Part shown: piece by piece, positions 55,859 through 64,000 of the stretch
Layout of the letters: the number at the start of each line of letters is the position of its first letter
Numbering within the stretch: the stretch's first letter is position 1
Source: Salvator merianae
Lineage: Eukaryota; Chordata; Lepidosauria; Squamata; Teiidae
DNA: 64,000 nt
Assembly: GCA_003586115.2 (NCBI GenBank)
Contig: QVOM02000090.1
Location: 11,028,632 to 11,092,631, forward strand
Direction: 5' to 3'
Position numbers and translations under genes: made by a program
The notes under the pieces: generated by a model
Told to the model about the DNA's origin: nothing
What the model saw: only the letters and a program-made list of their open reading frames with translations
Databases searched by the model: none

Positions 55859-58614
55859 ATAGGGGGTAATGTGCTGTTTTAAATTTGATATACCTGCGTA
55901 AATTAGCATTCAGAATTATGCACAATGAAATGGCATCGTACTGTGTGTGAGTAACCACCTGTCTCCTTTGGAACAGATGAGCTGAGCTATTGCCGCCGGA
56001 GGGCAGTGATACGTATAGCATTGCTGTGCCTGTTTTCATATGTCCTGGTTGCTTTAGGATTGTGGTCAGCTTGATGTAACATCCAGGAAGTAAAAACGTT
56101 TCTCCCTTCCCCATCAGTAAAATATATTTTTCCTCTCCATTTTTTCAAAGACAATAATAACATTTAGCTCCTTTCTTATGGAAAAGAGCGGGGGGGTTGG
56201 AGTTATAGGAAGGATTTTGTGTGACTTCCAAGCTGTGTATCACCCATTATTTTCTTTTTGCTCCAGAGTTTTTCATTAAACTTTCAGCCTCCCACCCCGA
56301 AAACTAGTTGAAACAGAAGTTGAGTTTATACGTGACTTTTTTTCATTCAAGGATTAAAAACAACCATAAGAACTGTAACAGTGCAGTTCCAACCATATAT
56401 GGGATTTAAGACCCATTGCACCCAGTACTGCTTACTCCTGGGAAATCGAGATGATGAATGCACTAGAAATACATTTAAAATATTCCAGTTTATTGTGCCC
56501 ATTTAGCCTAGAAACATCAGTCGCCTTCATGGATGGGAGAGGAATTATATTTTGAGACGCAGCTGGATTTGTTTCCTAAACAGAGAAATGACAAGCAGAA
56601 GGGAGAATGAAGTATGTCTGACTAATGGGGTTCAGGAAAGTTGAGAGGTTTTTGTTTTAAAATTAGCAGATAATGGGGATGTCTGCTGTTAGTTGACCCT
56701 TGTCATCCAGGCTTCAGCTGATGGTCTTTGGAGGTGTTGTAGCCCGCAACGGCGCTTGGAAGGGAGGCTGCTTGTATCTTGCTGGTCCAGTATACTGGTC
56801 AGTGCAGAATCACCCCTGGATCAGCAATCTTATAAGCAGCAGGGTTAGTGGATGTTTGCACAGCGTCATTTCACAACTGAGCCAGTTTGCATTATGGTCC
56901 TTGGAAAGCTGTGAGCTGTGAGACAGGGCGGGGAGCCTTCTGGGTATGTTTTTCCACATGCCACTTGCACCCCAGCAAGGCATCTTTTGGGCTGTTGAAG
57001 CAGCAGGACTTTAGAGTGAGATCGCCTGATAAAGGGCAAAAATTGGCACTGCGGAGGATTTCCAGAAGTGGCTTTCGTGATGAAAGCACAGCAGGGAGAA
57101 AACCAGTTGCTTCCAATTGCAGCTCAGCCTCTGTGAAGGGAAAGGGCGGTCTGCGTGGCATTGTGAAAAGATCCTCCGATTAAAGACCTGGTCCCTGGTC
57201 TCATAAGCAGTTTGGTCGCGTCTTGCTTCAGTCCCATCTTCGAAACCTAGTTAAGCGTTTTCTTTGTTCCGGACCAGGTGCGGAAGGGCTGATGCCTGAT
57301 AACAGACAGCGTTAGTACACTTGCAGACCTTTTCAAATAAGTCCACCACTAAACCGTGGTAGGGAGCCCTTCGGACGGTTCTGGACCACAATGGTGCTAG
57401 TCCTGTGCGGAAGAAGCGTGTTAGCAATCAGCTTCTTTCGTCACCTTAGGCACAAACTGATCCTTGCACAGTTCTTGCTTTTCAGTAAAGCATCTTTAAG
57501 TAACTACAGCAAATTGCTCAGCAGATTTCAGTCGCTTCTTCAGAGCAATACAGCAGAAGTCTTTGTTTTGTATCTCCCTTTTTTTCTTTGTTTGAAGTGC
57601 ATCTAGCTAACCTTGTAACTTCCAGTTACTGATTTGATGTCAATACTAATAATTGGCTCTAGCATCCTGGACGGTGGTTTTCTTGCATGTAGGAGATCTC
57701 ATTTCAATCCCTGCTGTCTCCCGTTAAGAGGATGCTGAATAGCAGAACTGGAACAAGGCCCAGCTGGAGACTTGAGTGAACCAGTATGAGCCAAATCAGG
57801 CCAGCTTTCCCTGACCTGGTTTCACTTTCTATCAGCTGAACCCCCATTACAGGAATGGTGGAAGCTGTTGTCCAGAACCCCCCCCCCCCAGAAAATACTA
57901 AGTTGGAATGGTCAGTATTGGGTGAAGCAGGCCGGCAGTGGTGTGATTATAGACTCTGGATCAGGCCGCAGCGAGAGGTGTGAAACAGGGTGACTCTTGA
58001 GATGTCATATGCCTTTGGATTTTGCTTGGCATCACCTAGCGGCACCTGTCTCCATCACACGTCCTTGACCGTTTCCATCACAGCTGCACATTTATAAGAA
58101 TGTTAAGAGCTAGGGTCCAAGCCTGCTGCCTTCACTCTACTTCCTTTCCTCTTGTAGGCTTGTGTGGTTTAGATTCTGAACCCGAGGGCAAGATAGACTC
58201 ACTACTGATCATATCCAAGCCCCTCTGCGTGCGTGTTTAGCTGCATAGTTGGATGAAAATGCTTCATGTTAAATCAATAATTTAAAGAAGAGTCCTCAAA
58301 CTTTGAGGCAGGCGTTGCTAGGTGAGCCTAACTGGTTGTCAAGGAACGGGGTTTTGATCACACAAATAGAATACGACAGCATCTCTTCGGGTTGCGGGGA
58401 TGCCAGTCGTCTTCAGCAGCGGATGGCGTGGGGGAGTGCAGTCAGACGTCCCTCCTCCTGCTGGAAGCAGGGTCCGGAGTGTCTTTGGAGGTCCACGAGG
58501 CGTCTTGCTGCACGGACTTAAAACGAAGTTCGCGAACCTGAGTCACCACCTTGCTTTTCTGTGACTTTCCTTCTCTTGAAGCACGTTGTCAGAAGCCTTC
58601 ATGCATAGGATTTA

Positions 58615-58915
58615 TTCTGTTTTTTTTATTATTTATTTGCATTTTTATTTGCAAAGGTCTCGGGGTGGTCCATAGCAATAAAAACAAAATATAAAATGAA
58701 CATACTGAAAATAATAACTGTGCCTGACTGTGGAGATGAAAAGCGGTTTCCTCAGCCAAAGGCCAGGGTAATTAGTTGCATCTTCCCCGATCCCCTGAAC
58801 GTACAAAGTGAAGGTGTCTGATGCACCTCAGAAGGGAACCTATTCCACAGTCTGGGGGCCACTGCTGAGAAGTCCCTATCCCGGGTCCCCACCCCTTCGA
58901 CTACTGAAGATGGTC
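58615..58915 (-). repeat. CR1/L2-type LINE 3' end
   Basis: The same subfamily and orientation as 1258-1560, sharing TCAGCCAAAGGCCAGG, GCATCTTC, CCTGAACGTA..., GCACCTCAGAAGGGA and GGGCCACTGCTGAGAAG. No intact frame. Confidence 0.65.
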
Positions 58916-59539
58916 ACATTTTGGTCTTCATGTTTTGTTGATGCAAAGGCCTCTTGAAATGGGAGGGGTAAGCACTAAACTTGGTTTGCATTAGCAAACC
59001 TTGACGTGATGAAATCTGAAATTTGCTCCAACATTTGTGCTGTTTATTGAAAGTTTAGTCATATGTATTTCCTTTAAAACTACTTATAAGCTTGTATTTT
59101 TTAGTAGCACCTCTGGCTTTTGTCATTAAAGCCACTATTTGCCTCCCACCCCGTGCTGTAATCAGAGTGTGCCTACCACAGCAGAGCTACCTACTTATTT
59201 TGGGTTATCACCAAGTAATGTATTAGTGTTGTGGAAATAGAAGTGAACTATCACAGCTGTGTTTGTGCCAGTCTTTTCCTACCCAGACTTGTCAAACAAT
59301 GCCTCTACCACCAAATTATATCTTTTATCAGTGAGATCAGAAATAGACAGGCTTGTAGTATGTTTTGATAACTGTATTTTTGTTATGTATGCACATCACC
59401 TCTGCTGAAATATATCAGTAAGGAAAGGAGTATCACTTGCAGGAGATTTGTATTCTGGCCCACTCAGGTTAGAATGAGTTTCACATTTCCCACCTGTTAG
59501 TGTAGACTACACCTGGGACTTGCTGATGTCTGTACTAGC

Positions 59540-59595
59540 ACGTGAACAACCGGTCTTTATTCTAGAATTAGGCCCAGTACAGAAAGGGCCTTAGC
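59540..59595. mobile_element. terminal fragment of palindromic element B
   Basis: GTGAACAACCGGTCTTTATT CTAGAATTAGGCCCAGTACAG AAAGGGCC corresponds to the right terminus of B1. Confidence 0.4.
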
Positions 59596-60185
59596 TGTAC
59601 AGAAACCCATTGCTGTGGGTAAATATGTTTTCATACTCATTATACACTTTACAAGAAGTACATGAATTTCAGAATGAGAAACTTAATCTATACTTCAGTA
59701 GAGACATACAATATGTTTTTCATAATGGTTATAATTGCTATATTAAATGTAGTCCAGTGTTTTCATTTCAGTATTAGACTTAAACACCTGTTAGAGTCTT
59801 CCCACTGGAAAAGTAGGTGGGCTTTTATTGTTGCTTTTATTTAGTCTCTGGTACAAATTAGTTATGGAATCGTGTAGAGATTTCAGCCTCTGAGTTTTCA
59901 AAAGGACCTATAAAACATCTGGGGAAAGTTCTTGCAAACTGTATAGCAAAATCTCTTGCAGTTGCTGGGCATTATATTGCTGTAAGGTAAGATGTGTTTC
60001 CTGTTTTAGGAATATAATAAAAAAACCCACAACTTGTGCAAAAATATATGTATATGTTTAGCAACTGACTTGCTTTTAAGCCACAGTTCAAATGAGACAT
60101 TTCCTGAACAGTGATAAGTTGTCATGTTGTCTGTTCTTTCTAACATCCTCTTCTTCTTCTTCTTTTTACTCTTCTTGGTTTGCAG

Positions 60186-60281
60186 GAGCTTGAAGAAATC
60201 CGCAAATGTGGAATGAAGAACTTCCGTAATATCCAAGTTGATGAAGCTAACTTATTGACTTGGCAAGGGCTTATTGTTCCT
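60186..60281 (+). CDS. UBE2L3: UBE2L3 coding exon 2
   Basis: Encodes residues 10-41 in 32 whole codons (ELEEIRKCGMKNFRNIQVDE then ANLLTWQGLIVP), between a TTTGCAG acceptor and a GTGAGT donor at 60282. It contributes the rest of helix 1 and the first strands of the UBC fold. Both exon junctions are phase 0, as in mammalian UBE2L3. The peptide agrees with the mammalian protein as I remember it. No frameshift, stop or missing residue. The paralogue UBE2L6 differs at many of these positions, so UBE2L3 is the clear choice. Confidence 0.97.
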
Positions 60282-60678
60282 GTGAGTGTGAACATGCTTG
60301 TTACACTTCTATACGTGCCGCCCAGGTTATTTGTGTCTCTTGGTGAATTTCCTAAAGTCAATCTAACAAAGGCAGAGTGTGCCAACTGCAAAACGAATAG
60401 AGCAATTAATCCTTTTTTGTATCAGTGACCCCTTGCTTTAACAGATGCTATGGGGGAATCCTGTCCTTTGAGCCTAGAGAGCTGTTAAAACTATGGAGCT
60501 CCTAATTGCTTCCTCATCTTCCTGAAGTCTTACCCTGGGGAAGGGAAAGGCATAAAGGTAACTGGTGTGCACTTCTTGGTTTAAACCACTGATCTTGGTT
60601 TAAGGTAGTGCTCTTAACATTACAAAACTGATGGTACAGATGCTGAAGCAGTGCTTTATGATGTAGAGCAGGGGACTC

Positions 60679-60803
60679 GCCCTCCAGATGTTACTGGATG
60701 ACAACTCTTAGTGTTCCACTCCCAGCATTCTGTGCCAGCCCCATGGGGGGGCACAAGATGCTGTGGAATGCTGGGGCATGTAGTTCAGGAACATCTAGAG
60801 GGC
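60679..60803. mobile_element. palindromic element F, near complete
   Basis: Left GCCCTCCAGATGTTACTGGA and the reverse complement of the right GCCCTCTAGATGTTCCTGAA match. Both arms contain a CAGCATTC word and an inner GTGCC/GGCAC. This is the abundant squamate repeat with ACAACTCCCA-type arms, probably a non-autonomous hAT. Confidence 0.65.
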
Positions 60804-61674
60804 TGCACTTCAATACTGCCTCTACATCAGGGATCTCAGGCTACGTCCCTCTACCCAAAGAAGGCTGTTTAATCAATGGAAGTCTTCTGTGTCCAGAAGG
60901 GAAGAAGGGTGATTCTGCAGCTTTTCATTTCCTCCTTCAGCCTACAGAGGAAAAAGTAAAAAAACGTAGCTTGCCCCTTCCTGTTCAAAACAACCCTCTG
61001 TTGGATTTAAAAAAAACAACTTCTGTCTGCTGAGAAACCCAACCGAATACAGCCCTAGGATTATTTCTAACACCTCTAGAGACCAGGGAATTCTGAAGGG
61101 ATTATGACTTTGTTAAAGCCAGAGTTTCACGAAATGCGACTTCTGTTCTGTGCCGCAGGTATTTCCCTCTGGGCAAGTGATTTCATAGTCTCACGCTTTC
61201 TAGCGGATGGTAGCTTCTTGCCAAAATAATATTCTTTGACTGAAACTTGAAGGTTTTTTTGTGGCTCTCGCAACACTGTCACTCATACACATACACTTCC
61301 AGTTCTGGAGACTGAACTAGAATGTATAATTTGGTGCTGCATAATTGACCAGAAGACAGATGGAAATGAATTGTTTTCCAGCTCCCTGAAGAGAACAGTC
61401 GAAGTGGTGTTGTTGAAAAAATTACAGAGTCTGCATAATGTCCTTACACTTCATATATTTCCAAAGGGGTAATCATGTTAGTCTTCAAAAGTGAGTGCTG
61501 TGGCACCTTTTATGATGCAAGAAAGGAATTAAGAAATGTCTGGATTGAGACAGAGAATTCTCACCCAGCTGGAATTAAAGTACCAAGAAGATGAAGTGAA
61601 ATTACAAAGAGGAATGAGAAGCATTGGAATGTAACAGTGGTGCTCTGTCTCTTTCTGTTTTGTAAACTCTTCAG

Positions 61675-61854
61675 CATTCAGGAATGGAGGACTGCAGGTC
61701 CTCCCAGAATGCCAAGCGCATGGATGTGCATGGCTGTACTTCATAGTTGGCCTCAAATTTGACCAATCACGTTTGAGGCCTTCCAAGGAGCAGAACCACC
61801 ACGTCCATTCACTTAGCCTTCTGGGAGGGCTGGTAGTCCTCCAATTCTGAATGG
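61675..61854. mobile_element. palindromic element with 40-bp arms
   Basis: Left CATTCAGGAATGGAGGACTG and reverse-complemented right CATTCAGAATTGGAGGACTA match, continuing into CCCTCCCAGAA. The arms enclose about 100 bp including CCTCAAATTTGACCAATCAC, which has a small hairpin of its own (CCTCAAA / TTTGAGG). Confidence 0.65.
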
Positions 61855-62229
61855 CCCAGGCAACTACAAGGCACCTAACTAACTGCAGGATGTACGCAAT
61901 GGCAGCAACCCTGTCTTGTTCAGCAAGCAGGTCCAGCATGTAATTTATAGGATTGGAGGTGAGCCTGAGGGGCCACAGGTGTGAGAGAAGAAGTAGTCTT
62001 ATTGAACCTGAACCACGTAGCAGTTCAACCTTTTCAGGTGAAAGCTTCTGCTGAAGCCTGGTTCAAGATCAGGTTCATCATGAACCAAATTGGGCAGAAC
62101 CCGTTCCAGCACGCTCTCTGGTTAGGTCTTGCACATAAGCTCTGAGCCAGACTCCACTTGTATTTGGGGCAAATTACACATTTACTGGATGTGCCCAACT
62201 CCCCCGCCCCCGCTCCCACCTACCTAGAG

Positions 62230-62530
62230 GAACCAGTTTTGCTGATGGTTCCTCTACTTGTATGGCAGTACCTAGGCATCAGTTCCAGTAGCCATTAATA
62301 CACCTGTCCTCCATGAATTTGTTTTAACCTTTCTTAAAGCTATCCAGACTGGTTTACCACCTTTTCTGGTGGTAAATTCCAAAGGCTGATGGCTGTGATT
62401 AAAAACATACTTCCACATATTGTGCATGGCTGTACTTCATAGTGGGCCTCAAATTTGACCAATTTCTCCAGCCCATTAGCTATATGGAGTGCCCCTGGTT
62501 CTAGTATTGTGTGATAGCTAAAAAAAGGGT
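62230..62530 (+). repeat. CR1-type 3' segment with inserted 43-bp patch
   Basis: CATCAGTTCCAGTAGCC, CACCTGTCCTCCATGAATTT, GGTAAATTCCAAAGGCTGAT, AAAACATACTTCC and GGTTCTAGTATTGTGTGA follow the usual order of this repeat. Between the ACTTCC and CTCCAGCCCATTAGC blocks, 62421-62463 is replaced by sequence identical at 42 of 43 bases to 61725-61767. Confidence 0.6.
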
Positions 62531-62785
62531 TCCTCTTATGTTCTGGGGGCTACCACCAAGAAGACCCTCTTATGTGGAAGAGATCAAAAGCCCTCACTGG
62601 CAGATCTTGATGAGAAGGGAGCTACCATATTAGCTACTTTCATTGGCGAATCCATTTTAATTCATACATACAGAGAAAATGTCATCGTAAGGCACATCTG
62701 CCGTTCAGAAATGTTCTTTTTAACGCCCGCCTAAGTCTATGAATTCGGTATCAAACTTAATGCCTTCCTTCCTTCCTTGCTGCAG

Positions 62786-62972
62786 GACAACCCTCCATAC
62801 GACAAGGGTGCGTTCAGAATTGAAATCAACTTTCCAGCAGAGTACCCATTCAAACCTCCTAAGATTACATTTAAAACAAAGATCTACCACCCGAACATCG
62901 ACGAAAAGGGGCAGGTTTGTCTGCCCGTAATTAGTGCTGAAAACTGGAAGCCAGCCACCAAAACTGATCAAG
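62786..62972 (+). CDS. UBE2L3: UBE2L3 coding exon 3 with catalytic cysteine
   Basis: Encodes residues 42-103 plus the first base of codon 104, so the junction with the missing exon 4 is phase 1. Acceptor TTGCTGCAG, donor GGTAAGCC (GT at 62973). Contains the E2 core: Phe63, which contacts E3 ligases; the HPN motif at 76-78; the active-site Cys86 (GQVCLPV); and Lys96/Lys100 in the following loop. UBE2L3 accepts ubiquitin from E1 on Cys86 and passes it to the cysteine of HECT or RBR ligases such as parkin, ARIH1 and HOIP. It is known for not discharging on free lysine. Residues 104-154 are encoded beyond the window; I find no match to exon 4 in the last kilobase. Confidence 0.98.
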
Positions 62973-64000
62973 GTAAGCCCCATGGTGTGTGACTCTTGAT
63001 GGGAAAAGTGGACGCTTGGGGCCTTGTGTGGAATGAACCTGGGTTTTGCCCCCTCTCTACAAACCATTTCCTGGGTTTCCTGTGAAAAATCCATGCAAAG
63101 AACAATCTCCAATGCCCAGTGGGCAGACCTGCACACAATACCGCTGACAACTTGATAAAGTGTTCTGCCTTTTTAAGCTGAATTACCTGCCTTTTGGTGG
63201 ATTAAATTTATATAAATGGGCACCTTGCCCAGCCTAGTCTTTCACAAAGTAGGCATTTAACACGTGGCTGAACACAGCGCTGTTCTTTTGATGGCTTTTT
63301 GGATTACAGATACACTTTATTTGTTTTGCATACTTGGAGTAACAGTGCAGAATTAGTATAGTGCCGTTTTGCCTTTGAACAGCATCAAATGCAGTTTCCT
63401 CTTGTATAGCGTGGTTTTTTACTATGCTAACCATGCTATATAAATCATTGCCGCTAATGGAAAACTATAAATGCTCAGCTAATTTACATAATTAAGTGGT
63501 TTCCAGAAATGGAACACCATGTTACGCAAGGGATGAGTGAATTTGTATTTTTTTTAAAACTATAAATTTTGCGTCTCTAATAATGGTCTGTTGCTCCCTG
63601 CAGAATGAAAAGAAAATGCATTGTCTTTCCCATTTTATGTCAAGGTTGTGTAACCTTTATAGCATTCCTGAAAACTACATGTTTATGCTAACCTGATGAG
63701 TTAATTTAAACTGTCTCAAGAATTGGTTCCATGTAACCGAGGCAGCCGGACTAGATTTCAGGTCTTCTGTCTGGTTCTTGCAGAATCTTTGTATCTTCAG
63801 TTAAGCTTCTCTGTTGGGTTTTTGGAAAATCCAGGTGAACTGCAAACAGTGGCAGCCAGAAGTCCTTCCTGTGTGGACTTGAAAAGAAGTGTATTGAATC
63901 TGCTTTCAGCAGTAGGGAGGGACTTTGAGGTGGGCCCACTCATACTGTCTCTCACTGCTAGCAGGTTCACAGCCAGTTATGTGCAGAGAGCTCATCTTAC
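62973..64000 (+). other. UBE2L3: UBE2L3 intron 3 (partial)
   Basis: Follows the GTAAGC donor. AT-rich, no recognised repeat or exon up to the window end. Confidence 0.85.

Larger units (their letters stand above)
48517..60185 (+). other. UBE2L3: UBE2L3 intron 1
   Basis: GT donor at 48517 and CAG acceptor at 60183-60185, preceded by a (CTT)n-rich pyrimidine tract. The first 800 bp continue the CpG island. Repeats listed separately lie at 51078, 53900, 55665, 58615 and 59540. Otherwise I see no gene. 49620-51070, 51190-53890, 54240-55660, 55860-58610 and 59600-60180 hold nothing I recognise. Confidence 0.85.
60282..62785 (+). other. UBE2L3: UBE2L3 intron 2
   Basis: Begins GTGAGT and ends in a (CCTT)-rich tract and TGCAG. 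It contains two palindromic elements (60679-60803 and 61675-61854) and a CR1-type segment (62230-62530) carrying a foreign 43-bp patch. The remaining sequence shows nothing recognisable. Confidence 0.9.

Noticed and set aside
62973..64000. Search for the last UBE2L3 coding exon (codons 104-154)
   Set aside because: No stretch encodes the expected C-terminal segment; it must lie beyond the window.

Overview
The window looks like nuclear DNA of a squamate reptile (lizard or snake; species not determinable). It carries two vertebrate genes on the + strand in the order HIC2 then UBE2L3, the same order and orientation as in human 22q11.21. The non-coding DNA holds tRNA-derived SINEs whose tails resemble Bov-B (Sauria-SINE-like), a CORE/MIR-like SINE, many 3' ends of CR1/L2-type LINEs, L1 remnants, and several families of short palindromic DNA elements. 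The squamate assignment rests on this repeat mix and is inference.

Layout. 1-3043 is an intron or upstream flank of HIC2, ending in a clear splice acceptor. 3044 to about 12.3 kb (possibly 15.4 kb) is the HIC2 terminal exon: one uninterrupted coding block (3081-4793, 570 residues, BTB plus five C2H2 zinc fingers) followed by a long AT-rich probable 3'UTR with let-7 seed matches. From about 15.4 to 48.1 kb there is no convincing protein-coding gene. This spacer holds SINEs, LINE tails, palindromic MITE-like elements, an all-pyrimidine higher-order repeat, a 50-bp minisatellite beside a DNA transposon, a degenerate interstitial telomere-like array and a 330-bp polypurine tract. 48.2-49.3 kb is the CpG-rich promoter of UBE2L3. 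Its first three coding exons are at 48490-48516, 60186-60281 and 62786-62972 (103 complete codons plus one base); the last coding exon lies beyond the window.

Function. HIC2 is a nuclear BTB/zinc-finger transcriptional repressor. UBE2L3 (UbcH7) is a ubiquitin E2 that works with HECT and RBR ligases. They are neighbours by conserved synteny; nothing in the sequence shows that they act in one pathway.

No new coding system was found. The most unusual content is structural: recurring near-perfect palindromic elements, two of which sit side by side twice in the same order; a 43-bp patch copied between two unrelated repeats in UBE2L3 intron 2; the telomere-like array; and an overlapping upstream ORF and YY1-type motif at the UBE2L3 start codon.
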